Source of the DNA: Alectoria sarmentosa
Taxonomy: Eukaryota > Ascomycota > Lecanoromycetes > Lecanorales > Parmeliaceae
Reading direction: 5' to 3'
Length of the DNA: 64,000 nucleotides
Assembly (NCBI GenBank): GCA_009733775.1
Contig: WOGZ01000005.1
Span: 264,560 to 328,559, forward strand
A program made the position numbers and the translations under genes. Shown here piece by piece: positions 1 through 11,900 of the stretch (position 1 is its first letter; the number at the start of each line of letters is the position of its first letter). The notes beneath the pieces are model-generated. The model ran no database searches. It was not told the origin of the DNA and saw nothing but the letters and a program-made list of their open reading frames with translations.

Positions 1-1
1 T

Positions 2-1415
2 CTCGGCTCGATATTTGGTCTCCCTGTACCAGCCAAACCGGCCGCACCAGCTAAGCCACCTAAGCCAGAGCGACAGTAAGCTTTAGACATCTCAAAATTC
101 CTTCCCGGATTTCGCTGACCCAGAACACGACAGAGTTGAGTGTATAACCTGCCTCTCCGACGACATTCCCATCTCCAAATCCGCCCTACTACCCTGCAAA
201 CACCGCATGTGCAACGCCTGTCTCCGTCGCATCTTCACCCTTTCTACGACCGACCCACAGCACATGCCGCCTACATGCTGCACAAAGGACTGCATCGACC
301 TCAAACACGTCAACCATCTCTTCGACAATAGCTTCAAAAGGAAATGGAATCGAAAGTTTCAAGAATACACCACCAAAAACCGCATCTACTGCCCCGCAAG
401 AGGCTGCGGATCATGGATCAAACCCGCACATATCCATGTTGATACCAGCGGTGGTGCCAACGGAGGCAGGAAGTTTGGCAAATGTCAGAGATGCAAGATG
501 AAAGTCTGCTGCACGTGCAACAACAAATGGCATTCCAGCCGCGAATGCCCCAAAGACGCCGCTACGCAGGAATTCATCAAGATCGCAAAGGAAGAAGGAT
601 GGCAACGCTGTTTCAACTGCTCCGCAACCGTCGAGCTGAAGGAGGGTTGCAACCACATGACCTGTCGCTGCCGCGCCGAATTCTGCATGATCTGCGGCCT
701 CAAGTGGAAAACGTGCGATTGCCCTTGGTTCAATTACGAGGCCGTCGAAGCCGACCGTCTCGCTCAAATGAACGTCCCGCAATTCCGCAGAGCCCCGATG
801 GGTAATCCAGCACGCGGTTACCAAGAAGAGCTCGATCGCCGAAGGGAACAAGAATTGAGAGACGAAGCGTTGGCGAGAAGGATACAGATCCTCGGCCTCG
901 ACGCCGAAGCCGAACTCATCAATCTGGACAATGCGCCCTACGTCAACGCAGCGGCGCCCCTTCATATGAACCAAGACTGGATCCGCCGCGTCGCCGAAGT
1001 CCTCTCGGCGCCGTACAACCCGGCCCAAGAGCGCGCGGCGGAACGGTTGATGGCTGAAGCGCAACGACCACAGCATCGGCATCAACCACCACCACCACCA
1101 CTCAGACCGCCAGAACCGCCCTTGAGACAGCACGAACCACCCCGACCCCGACCTCTGGAGCCCTTACTGCGACAGCATTCAGCCGCTTCGAGACAGTACA
1201 ACGACCGCCCCACTACCCGCGCGAGCGAGCGAGTCGTGCCGAGGCGGGTGGTGAGCGATTATGAGACCGAGGCGGCAAGGCATAGACCGTTGCCGGTGGG
1301 GAGAGCAACTATGGGGGAGACGAGGAGGGAGAGTTTGTTGGCGGGGATCGTGGAGGGGAGGACGGCGGAGGGGAGGGTCGCGGAGTGGAGGAGACATGTT
1401 GGGCCGCTTGGTTGA
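2..1415 (+). CDS. RBR (RING-IBR-RING) E3 ubiquitin ligase, 5' end missing
   Basis: The protein passes ubiquitin from an E2, through a cysteine thioester, to a substrate (RBR mechanism). The gene starts before the window. Exon 1 (2-75) encodes a Pro/Ala/Lys-rich stretch. An intron at 76-133 (58 bp, GTAAGC donor, GCTGAC branch point, CAG acceptor) restores the frame as ERQ-VECITC. RING1 is visible as CITC followed by CKHRMCNAC. The IBR has YCPARGC and paired CxxC motifs around residues 120-170 of the visible part. RING2 reads CFNC, then EGCNHMTC, where the first Cys of CNHMTC aligns with the catalytic Cys of Parkin/HOIP, then CMIC. The C-terminal ~200 residues are Pro/Arg/Gln-rich and look disordered. 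The stop lies 313 bp from the convergent FAS beta stop. The family is clear; the substrate is unknown. Confidence 0.9.
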
Positions 1416-1728
1416 GGGGGAAAATCAAGGCCTGTCTGAAAGGGGTAGGGAGGCTATTTATCGACTGTTTGAAGCTGTCCAGCATACTTGACCCACGGGA
1501 AGAGTGGGGAGAACCTCGCTCATATACCACATTTGCAAGCTTAGCTTCTTCAGATACCACAACTGTAACATGTATTGTATGATGAATCTCAATTACATAG
1601 CATTTTCAATCTCGAACAGTTAGCTGTACAAGCACTAAAGAGTCAGGACCCTTCTATTGCCAGCTCAAGTCTTCCCAACAATTCAGAACGCCTGCCTTCT
1701 TTTGCAACGTACACGGCAACTGCTCCTC
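1416..1728. other. Convergent intergenic region (RBR ligase / FAS beta 3' ends)
   Basis: Both flanking genes end here tail to tail, so the stretch should hold two 3' UTRs. I see no gene-like reading frame, only short open frames without conserved character. Confidence 0.6.
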
Positions 1729-4700
1729 CTAATCGCCGTTGACCATAACCTGACTTTGGCTCCTCGCCCTAGCCGGCGTTGCCTCATTACTACTATTCTC
1801 ATATTTCTCCCAATTCGCCAACACATTGCCAATCCTCGGACTATTCGTCAGTTTGTAAACCTCTTCGAAATATTCCTTTGATATATCGAACGGCTTAGCG
1901 GTCACGTTGGGAATGTATTTCCCCACCAATTTGCTAGGATCGATCGTCGTCCTATTGATCTTCTTCAATAGGAAAGATCGGAAAGGTTTCACACCGGAGC
2001 GCAAGAAGGTGCTGTGGAAGGGCACGTCAATGCCTTTGAGGGGGATGGTAGCGAAGCCACGTTGGAGGTCGATAGGTTGGGGTTTTGAGGAGGTTTGGGC
2101 GGCGCATTCACGGATAATCTCGACGAGCCGAGCTTTGACGTCGTCGAGGGAGAGGGTTTCGATGAGGGAATTAATGTCTACTTTTTGGGCTTTGAGAAAG
2201 TTCGTGACATTTGTTAGGCAGTCGAGAGCACGGAGCTAGAAATGGGATTAGCATGAGGTGATAGCAGATTTAAACGGATTGAGTGAACTTACATCACCAG
2301 CGCAAACATACTGCATGTTCGCGACATTGTAATTAACAATCTCCAAAAGCCATGTAGTCTCCTCTGCAATATTCTCAACTACATATTGTAGCGCTTGCTC
2401 GTTGAAAGTCTTAGAGATACGGCTGGGGTTGACAGCACACATAGAGTAGTTGGAGCGGCCGGTTTCGTCTCGTTCCACAGCGACTTGCATGGTGAGACCA
2501 CGGTAAAAGACTATGGACATCAAGCTCTCGATTGGCATGACCTCTGCAAGAGCAGCCAATGCAGAATATTCTCCGAGCGAGTGCCCTGCGAAGCTGCTGT
2601 CTCTCTGTACAAGACCCTTGGAGCGCATATCTTCGAAGCTGGCTTTCTCCATCAAAGTCAGTGCAGGTTGTGTGAATTGTGTAGCAGAGAGGAGGCCAGT
2701 GGGTGAGCGGTAGGTGTACGAAGTAGTGTTCTCGTCGACCTCCTTGAATATCCTTTCTGACTTGATGGAGCCATCCGCATTGACAGATTCGAAGGTCATT
2801 GACATGTAATTTTCACGGATTGCTTTTCCACGAGGACCCCCGAAATGGATGGTGAGCTCTTTTGGATTGTTCTTGACAATATTGGTAATTGAGAAGCCGT
2901 AATTCTCCATGAAGTGGGCGTCGGCACGCTCCCAAACTTCCTTGGCTACTGGACTGCTTTCGTAAAGTTCCATACCCATACCTTGTTCTTGTGAGCCTTG
3001 TCCCGTGAAAACGTAGGCAGAGACTGGCTGCTCGACTTCAGCCTCTCCAATAAGAACCTTGGCTTCTGTGTCCTTGTTGCTCGCTTCAACCTTAATTATC
3101 TTACGGCCTGACACCATACCTACGTGCTGGAGCTTGACCTCGATGTCGTCGTTGGGCAAAACCATTCCAACCAGGTTGCAATGAAAGCTTCGTACGCGAC
3201 CGACGTTGTTCTCGGCAGCCCAGGTCTCGACTAAACTACGGACAGCAGCGCTAGAGTACATGCCATGCGTAATTGTGCCGGGAAGATTTGCGTAGCTGGA
3301 GAATACGCGAGAAACGTGGATTGGGTTGTAATCTCCTGAGACACGAGCATATGTTTCGTTCGAAGAAGGAGCTCGAAGGACAAGAGGAGTCTTGCCGCTA
3401 AGGGGAATCGGGTTCTCAAAGTTGACGGGCTGCTCGATCGATGAACCATATCGTTGAAGATAGTCAATAACAGGATTTCCGTGGGAGACCCCGGCCTGGT
3501 AATCAACTGAAGCGACTTGGATAACCTCCTTGGTCGGCAACTCCAGTAGCACTTCTCCAATCGTCTCAACTGAGCTGAAGACGGTCTTGTTCTTGAAGTG
3601 GACCAAAGTTTGCAAACGGAAAGTCAAGGTCTGGTTGAGTAGCTCGATATTTGGCTCATCTACGTTGAACCATTCTTTGGACCGCAGGACAGCGACGTCT
3701 TTCGACGAGCCGAGGTGAATTTGCATGGGGGTCTCGTCCTTTCGCTCGAAGGTGTTGGCAAAGTCCGAATATGCGCCGCGGTACAAGAACTGTGTAGTCA
3801 CTATCATCACAGATTTGCCATCACGCTTGATGGTCCCGCAGACTTCCACCTTCTTTCCGGAATCCTGATTGATGACGGCATTGATCTGGGCAGTGGTGTC
3901 GAGAACATCACCTTTTCTCAAGGGCTCTGCGCCAGGAATCATGCGGAAACCGTTAGAGAGATGCACCAATTTGAGAAGGTCACCGTCAATTGCTCGAGGA
4001 AAGATGGGCTTGGTGATAGCTTTCCAGCCCACCACGATAGCAAAGTCCATAGGGGCAAAGACCTCTTTTCCAGGTCTGTCAACGAATGCTTCTCCATTGT
4101 TGCCAACGGCATGAACAAAGTCCGCGATCTTTTGGCTTGTCACAGTAGCTCGACCCCCTTCAAAAGTGCTTGCGGTAGGAGTCTCGAAAGGAACTTCTTC
4201 ATCGCCAAACCAGATGCGATAGTAGAATTCCTTAATGCGGTCATTTCGACCTCCCATCACCTCACGAATGGGAGCATAGCCAGCTTCAGGATGGTAGGTA
4301 AATTTCAAAGGCAAGGCCACAGCCTTGCCTTCTGCTGTCCTTTCCTCGAAAAGACTGACAATAATTTCTTTCTGGTTCGTCATGGAGACCTCCACAGTTT
4401 TGACCATCTTGCCAGACTGGGACACCTCCTTCACGTTGATGGCTGTCTTCGCTGGATCTTTCGGGTGCAGTATTTCAACAAGCATTCCCTTGGTAGGTGC
4501 GAATATCCTCTGGAAAGGGTTGGTCTGGAATCTTTGACCTTGGACAAAAACCTCCGTGGTGAACATAGCATATCTCCATGAGTACGCCTTTCCTGCGAGG
4601 AGATGCATCCACGCATCTAGCCCAGGAAGCGCAGCATTTGGAGCAGACGAAAGGCGATAGCTGATTCGCTCGTCATCTTGTGAGATCGTAATACCATTCG

Positions 4701-7700
4701 CATCTTCGTCGAGCCCGTCATCAAGGAGTAATTGCCCACCGAAGTATTCGACGACCGGGATTGTGGACTCTTTGTTACCGTACACATCTTTCGTAAGACC
4801 TTTGATGTGATTATTGTGAATACCGTCAAGGATATCCTTGATTGGCTCATCGATTGTATTAGAATACTTCGCAGCAGTTGGGCCCTGGAGAATACATGTC
4901 CGTCCAACATCTTGGTCTACCACAGCTTCAAGATCTTCGGACTGCCAGAGCGAGTCTTTTTTGAAATAGAATTCGAAGTTCTCGTCAAGGCAAGGAACAA
5001 ATGGTACTGGTTTCTGTCCCCGCCGTTGACACAAAAGCAGGAAATGTTGGACGTCTTGGGCGTTGATTAATTGGTCGTTGGCCTCGGGATAGGCCTCAAG
5101 GACGCTATCGACAACGATGTAAGGCTCGTCCAACTCGGAGTAACTTTGAACTAAAGAGGACTTGCCAGGAGATGCGGTGAACCTCTCCTCCAGTCGTCGA
5201 ATGAAGTCTCCAGTCAGGCGCTCGAGAGACTGATCGATCCACCGGTTCTCGTGCTTGACGTACATGAGATCCACCATGCGCTTCAAGACTTCACCATAGG
5301 TCATGTCTTCGAGGTCCACGACCTGGCCAGAAGAATTACGACCGAACCATACTTTCTGGAAATCATCGTTGAGCTTCTTGATGATGTGTTCACGCTGTTT
5401 CTGGAGTTCGGGCACGCGCTTGGCCTTGTCGAGGCTAAAGATTTTTTGGTCCATCTCAGCCCAAAACTTGACACCTCTGGTTGCAAGTTTGTGGATTGGC
5501 TCGCCCATCTCGGATCGCACTGTGATGACGCCACCGGCTGGTCCTTTATAAGTTTTCTCCCATTGGCTGTCGTCAATACCTTCTGCTTCCGCGATAGCTT
5601 TCTTTGCATTCTTAGATGTCTTTGCTTCTTTGGCAGTCATCATGCGACTACCGAAGAGGCATCCATCGAACGGCATTGGTGGGTATCCAAATTTTGACGA
5701 CCAAGTTCCGGTCAAATAGGGGTAGGTATCCTCAGAACCACCAAAACCGCTACCAGCAATCAAGATGAGGTTGCCGCATCTCCGGAGCCTGCCATACATT
5801 TGCAAAATAGGCTGATGGAAATCTTCGAATGAATGATGGCCACCACCGCGCCCACCAGTCCATTGAAGTACAACAGGGAAGTGATGATTCGCTTGAGCGA
5901 CGTTAATAACTGCTTGAATGGCTTCAACGGACCCAGGTTTGAATGCAATATGCTTGATACCAAGAGTCTCAATGTACTCGTTAGCGATCTCGATTGACGG
6001 TACACCAGCCCCAATGGTTAGACCCTCGATAGGTACGCCATCAGCGCGGAGTTGGCCGATCATTGGAATCTGCCACGCCATGGCTCGGGGATTGACGTAG
6101 ATGAGATTGATCGTGATACCCCGACCTGCAGGAATATTGTCTTCAATGTTCCTCAAGGCTTCTGTCATGGTCTTTGCGTTGTAGTATCCTCCGCCCGCAA
6201 GCTCGATCTGATACCCAGCCCTCATGGTAGCAGCTACGAAATCCCAAGGCACGGTACAAGGCGTCATACCAGCCACCATGACCGGAGGAACACCGAGGAG
6301 TCTGCTCATCTTTGTGTCCACAAAGGTCTGTCCAACCGACGTCCTGACCAATTTGGGACCATGCTCTTTGACCCAATCGACGGCGTACTTTACCGCATGT
6401 TCTTCATCGCGATCGAACAGCTCAGTCTTGTATCCTACCTCCGAATTTGTGCCATCGATTGCACCTGCAAGGATCACTCGCACTCCGGTGCCTTCCTTGA
6501 TACGGCTCGTCAACACGCCAAGACCAGAAATACCACCAGGACCAAAATCGACAATGTGCGTCGCTTTCGAGAAGACGGTTGCCTTCACCCAGTCGACAGG
6601 ATCCTGGGTTATCATTCGAACCAGTGCTGGCACGATATTTTCCTCTCCTTCTTGCCGTACATCCACCCCGGTAGCTGTGTTGAAAACTGGGATATCGAGG
6701 TCCTTGACGCTAAGTTCAATATCTTTGAGATCTTCTATGATATGCTTGTAGGCTTCGGTGAGGTAAATGCTATGAAATGGGGAGGTAATGGGTAGGAAGC
6801 GATTCACGAAGCGGCTTTTTCGCTGGGTGAACGGAATTCGCGTTTGATCAAGACCGGTAGGGGCTTTGACTTTTCGCAGGCGAAGGTTTAGTCCATATAG
6901 CGAGATGGGAGGACCAGTGACGACGAAGTTGCGAGCGCTATTACTGAGTGAGATGGCAATATGGCGGTCTTGTGGCAGATGATGATTAGTCGTGTCGATA
7001 TGTTCTTGCAACGCAGATCTCGAAAGATCTCGAACAGACAACATTGGTGTGGGATTGCCCTCCCCATTCTCTATTGAATCCCGCAGTATCGATGGTGCGA
7101 GTGATGTCCGTGGATAAGCTTGTTGGCTTCGCGAACCAATCCAAAAGAGCATCGTAATGGCCTTCCTTGCAGCCTCTTCAAAGGATTCCCATGAATATGC
7201 TGCTGCTATTGCAGCAGCCGTAACGATCCCTTGTGAATGACCAGTAGTACCGATGAATTTCTGTCTGATGTCCCCTGGTGTCTGACCCAGAGCCTTACAG
7301 GTCACCGCGTAATGAGCAAGCTGAACGAGTCCGATGAGAGGCAAGCTGACTGGTGCCGATACAAGGTAGTCTGTGTCTGGTTGGGTATCTTTGTCATGAA
7401 GCCATCGCATAACGTCGAGTCCCTTGGAGTAGAGCTTATCGGCTCGTGGATCTCTGGACAGAGACTGTAGGAGCTCGGCGGCATCTTCGACCAATTTTTC
7501 AACGAAGGAAGGATACGTAGTGTAGACCTCTCGGAGTTCATCAAAGTACTCTTCGATATTCCCCTGACCTCCAAAAATAGCGTATAGGCCTGCCTCTTTA
7601 TCTTCTGCTGCTCTGAAAAGTGCGGATGGGTGAGACCTGAGCGGCCGATTCGCCGAAGCTCTAGCTGCATAGTATGACTGAACTATCACAAGTTTCTTCT

Positions 7701-8070
7701 GTGCTATTCCAGGCAGCGATACTGCCAACGCGTGCACATCGTTCCCTTGCAGGAATACCCGCTCGAAATCATTGAGGACGAGCTTGAGCACTGTGACAAA
7801 ATCTTCGCCATCGTCTACCTCTGAAGCTATGTGACCGAGATAACGCGCCACAAGCTCCGCTGTTGACGAAGGCTCATCGTCCTGAGCTAGCTCGTCTGTG
7901 GGCTCTGGGAGAGTAGCTGTGAATCTGTCTTTTAATTGCGAGGCGTAGAAATGTAATCCTGTGGGAACGAGCAATGTGTGTTCGAGAGAGCCATGTGTGA
8001 GGGAGAGCGGTCGGAGAGATTCTGAGGATCGAGGCGTTGATATGCCAGTGTGTGGGTTTGTGCCATACAT
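1729..8070 (-). CDS. fas1: Fatty acid synthase subunit beta
   Basis: Beta subunit of the cytosolic alpha6-beta6 fungal FAS, which makes palmitoyl/stearoyl-CoA from acetyl- and malonyl-CoA. Two exons: 8070-2293 and 2235-1729. The 57-bp intron (2236-2292) has GTAAGT, GCTAAT and TAG signals. The product is 2,094 aa, the usual family length. Domains in order: acetyltransferase with GHSQG (Ser279); FMN-type enoyl reductase with the GGRGGGHHSF motif near residue 745; a hot-dog dehydratase with DYNPIH (His about 1585) followed by THGMYSS; malonyl/palmitoyl transferase with AGHSLGEYS (Ser1831) and a downstream PFHSTF histidine in exon 2. The start MYGTN fits the conserved N-terminus of filamentous homologues. 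It is divergent from the alpha subunit gene 923 bp away. The similarity is to primary-metabolism FAS, and no polyketide genes lie nearby. Confidence 0.97.
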
Positions 8071-8284
8071 GTTCGAAGAGGGCGAGGGAAAGTTTCTAGG
8101 ATGAGCAGGGTGGCTTCACAGAAAAGTGTTAGCTGTGAGAGGCATCAGTACTGTTTCACGCAGGGGATCATCTTTGACCCGTTTGATGGTTTGGATCATT
8201 CTTACATCTTCTCAATTGGAAAGACTGTAGCCTAATGGCACTATCGATGAGGATGGTGTTGGGATAGGCAACATCGAGAGAAGA

Positions 8285-8290
8285 ACCGAG
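8285..8290 (-). promoter_or_regulatory. CCTCGG-type element, copy 1
   Basis: CCGAGG on the plus strand, which is CCTCGG on the minus strand. CCTCGG is the core bound by the fatty-acid-responsive Zn2Cys6 regulators FarA/FarB of Aspergillus nidulans (Ctf1-type in Fusarium). The sequence match is direct; function here is inferred. Confidence 0.35.
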
Positions 8291-8327
8291 GTAGGAATGA
8301 CTGACTACCTGATTACGAATACTGTAA

Positions 8328-8333
8328 ACCGAG
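8328..8333 (-). promoter_or_regulatory. CCTCGG-type element, copy 2
   Basis: A second CCGAGG, 43 bp from copy 1 and in the same orientation, about 260 bp upstream of the FAS beta start codon. Same reasoning and limits as for copy 1. Confidence 0.35.
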
Positions 8334-8786
8334 GCGTCGTCGCAAAGTTGCAATTGATATATGAAAAGACTGGAGGGAGATTTCAAAGCAGGCTGCAGCT
8401 TCTTAACGCAAATTTGAAGCTATCTGGACCTCGACTCAGCTGCTACGAAGCGTTGAGAGTTACCAAGCCTGATCATTCCGACGCCGATCCACCTAAAATT
8501 TATTGTGCAGAAAAGCTGGGGAGATAAAAATCAGCGCTAAACTGCAAAGAGAATTAGCTCTTTCAACGCCCGTGAAATCGTGAATTGCGCTTCTGCGGCG
8601 TTCTGCCTATCTAGCTAGCTTCTGACTGGCAATTTCTTCGTAAGATCCCAGAGTCCCAACACTGGATGGAAGTGTTGTGAATGTCACGGCTTTGCTTACG
8701 AACGACGGCCATAGCAATCCGTCTTTTGTATACCTAATCCTCTAATTGCTGGAGTTGGAATACCCTCATTCCTCCTTCGAGTTCTT

Positions 8787-8792
8787 CCTCGG
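8787..8792 (+). promoter_or_regulatory. CCTCGG-type element, copy 3
   Basis: CCTCGG on the plus strand, about 200 bp upstream of the FAS alpha start codon and facing it, while copies 1 and 2 face the beta gene. Confidence 0.35.
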
Positions 8793-8993
8793 CACATTCT
8801 ATATGCCCACTAGCCAAGCCTAGAGTATACATACCCTTATTCGATACTTTTCTTAAACCAACACTGACACGCTGGCGATATTCTGACGGCTTCAAAATTT
8901 ATCCGCCTTCACCTTCACTTCGACAGCCATTCTCGGTCCTCGCTCCAACGCAACAACTACCCCTGCGTCCTTTGGACGTAAAGCCCCGCAATC

Positions 8994-11900
8994 ATGACGC
9001 CCGAGGTCGAGCAAGAGCTCGCACATACGCTCCTGGTTGAATTGCTAGCATATCAATTCGCGAGCCCGGTTCGATGGATCGAGACCCAAGATGTCATCTT
9101 TAGCGAAAAGGTAACCGAGCGAATTGTCGAAATCGGCCCTGCGGACACACTCGGTGGCATGGCTAAGAGAACGCTTGCCTCCCAATACGAAGCGTACGAT
9201 GCGGCCAAGTCAATACAACGGCAGATTCTGTGCTACAACAAAGATGCCAAAGAGATCTACTATGACGTTGACCCAGTCGAAGAAGAGGCAGCCACTGCGG
9301 GTGGTGGTGATGCCCCAGCTCTTAGCTCGTCCTCGGCCCCTGCACAATCTTCTGCACCAGTAGCAGCAGCTGCTACACCTTCGCCGAGCTCTGGACCGGC
9401 AGCAGCTGTAGACGATACCCCAGTTCAAGCGGTCGACATTGTAAGGTCTTTGATCGCCCAAAAGCTGAAGAAGCCATTCTCAGAAATACCACTGAGCAAA
9501 GCTATCAAAGACTTGGTTGGCGGTATGTGTTTAGATATTGCCAAGATTCAGAGGTATTTCAGCTAATACAGACCGAAATACAGGCAAATCTACATTACAA
9601 AATGAAATCCTCGGAGATCTTGGCAAAGAATTTGGCTCGACGCCTGAGAAGCCAGAAGATACCCCTCTCGACGAGCTTGGAGCCTCGATGCAAGCCACCT
9701 TCAATGGCCAGCTGGGCAAGCAATCCTCGTCATTGGTTGCAAGACTTGTGTCCTCCAAGATGCCTGGTGGTTTCAACATCACAGCTGTGCGTAAATACCT
9801 TGAAACAAGATGGGGGTTGGGTGCTGGACGACAAGACGGCGTGTTGCTGCTTGCTTTAACCATGGAGCCTGCATCTCGGCTAGGCTCGGAGGGTGATGCC
9901 AAGGCATATCTCGACGAGACAACAAACAAGTATGCTGTGAACGCTGGCATCAACCTTTCAGCGCCTGCAGCGGGTGGTGATGCAGGCGCCGGTGGAGGAG
10001 GCATGATGATGGATCCGGCTGCAATCGACGCTCTTACGAAAGATCAAAGAGCTCTTTTCAAACAGCAATTGGAGCTCTTCGCACGATACCTCAAGATGGA
10101 CCTCAGAGCTGGAGACAAGGCCTTCGTTGGCTCTCAAGAGTCACAGAAGGTTCTCCAGGCTCAATTGGACCTTTGGAACACTGAGCATGGCGAGTTCTAT
10201 GCTAATGGAATCGAGCCTTCGTTTAGCCAGCTGAAGGCCAGAGTCTACGATTCGGCGTGGAATTGGGCTCGTCAAGACGCACTCTCCATGTACTACGACG
10301 TCATCTTTGGGCGATTGAAGGCTGTCGATCGTGAGATTGTTAGCCGGTGCATTCGCATCATGAACCGATCCAATCCTCTACTCCTCGAGTTCATGCAATA
10401 CCATATGGACACATGCCCAACCGAACGAGGTGAAACATACAAGCTGGCCAAGGAACTCGGAAAAGAGTTGATCAGCAATTGCAAAGAGGTGCTCGGCCGA
10501 GCTCCAGTATACAAAGATGTCGCGGTACCTACCGGACCACAGACTACTGTCGATGGACGCGGCAACCTTGATTATGCAGAGATCCCAAGAGCAAGCGTGC
10601 GCAAGCTTGAGCATTACGTGCGAGAGATGGCCGATGGAGGCAAGCTCTCAGAGTACGGCAACCGGACCAAGGTGCAGAACGACCTCAGCCGGATCTACAA
10701 GCTCATCAAGCAGCAACACAAGCTTTCCAAATCATCACAGCTCCAGATCAAGTCTTTATACGAGAACGTCATCCGCTCTCTCGCTATGAACGAGGGCCAG
10801 ATCATGCCGCTTGAGAACGGTAAACCAAATGGTAAATTGACGAACGGTCACGCCAAAAAAGGAGGCAAGAATGGCTCGCGACTGGCGATGAACGGACATG
10901 TGAAGCAAGGCAAAGTTGAGACAATTCCATTCTTGCATCTCAAGAGAAAAGATGAGCATGGATGGGAATATAGCAAGAAGCTGACCGGCGTTTATCTTGA
11001 GGGTCTAGAGCACGCTGCCAAAGAGGGTGTCACGTTCCAGGGCAAGAACGCACTGATGACAGGAGCCGGTGCTGGATCCATCGGCGCCGACGTTCTTCAA
11101 GGCCTCATCAGTGGTGGGGCGAAGGTTGTCGTGACCACCAGCAGGTTCTCTCGCGAAGTCACGGAGTACTACCAATCAATGTATGCGCGTTATGGTTCAA
11201 GCGGCTCGCAACTTGTCGTCGTGCCCTTCAATCAAGGGAGCAAACAGGATGTCGAGGCACTGATCGAGTACATATACGACACCAAGAAAGGCTGCCTCGG
11301 CTGGGACCTCGACTATGTCGTACCGTTCGCCGCAATTCCTGAGAATGGCCGAGAAATCGACAGCATTGATTCGAAGTCAGAACTTGCTCATCGTATCATG
11401 TTGACCAATCTCTTACGGCTCCTTGGTAGCATCAAGACCCAGAAACAAGCCCGTGGCTACGAAACTCGACCAGCTCAAGTCATCCTTCCTCTCTCCCCCA
11501 ACCATGGTACGTTTGGTAACGATGGACTGTACTCAGAATCCAAATTGGCGCTCGAGACACTCTTCAATAGGTGGCACTCCGAGAGCTGGAGCAACTTCCT
11601 CACCATCTGCGGTGCGGTCATTGGCTGGACTCGAGGCACTGGATTAATGTCTGGCAATAACGTTGTCGCAGAAGGTGTCGAGAAGTACGGTGTCCGTACA
11701 TTCTCCCAACAAGAGATGGCTTTCAACCTTCTTGGACTCATGGCGCCAAACATTGTCAACCTTTGCCAAGTGGAGCCTGTCTTCGCCGATCTCAATGGGG
11801 GTCTGCAATTCATCCCGGATCTTAAGGATCTCATGACCAACCTCCGCAAGGAAATCATGGAGACTAGCGAAGTCCGAAAAGCCGTGACCAAAGAGACGGC

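Larger units (their letters stand above)
8071..8993. promoter_or_regulatory. Shared divergent promoter of FAS beta and FAS alpha
   Basis: The 923 bp between the two FAS start codons must hold both promoters and 5' UTRs. It contains three CCTCGG/CCGAGG hexamers, annotated separately, and pyrimidine-rich stretches just upstream of the alpha-subunit ATG. A 76-codon open frame at 8297-8527 has no recognisable features and is probably chance. Co-regulation of the subunits from one region is an inference from the geometry. Confidence 0.85.

Noticed and set aside
411..1133. 240-codon minus-strand frame opposite the RBR ligase
   Set aside because: Shadow of the RING-IBR-RING exon; no conserved content of its own.
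3715..4581. 288-codon open frame on the plus strand opposite FAS beta
   Set aside because: Exact antisense of a strongly conserved coding exon; long antisense frames are expected from its codon use. The same holds for 6052-6795.
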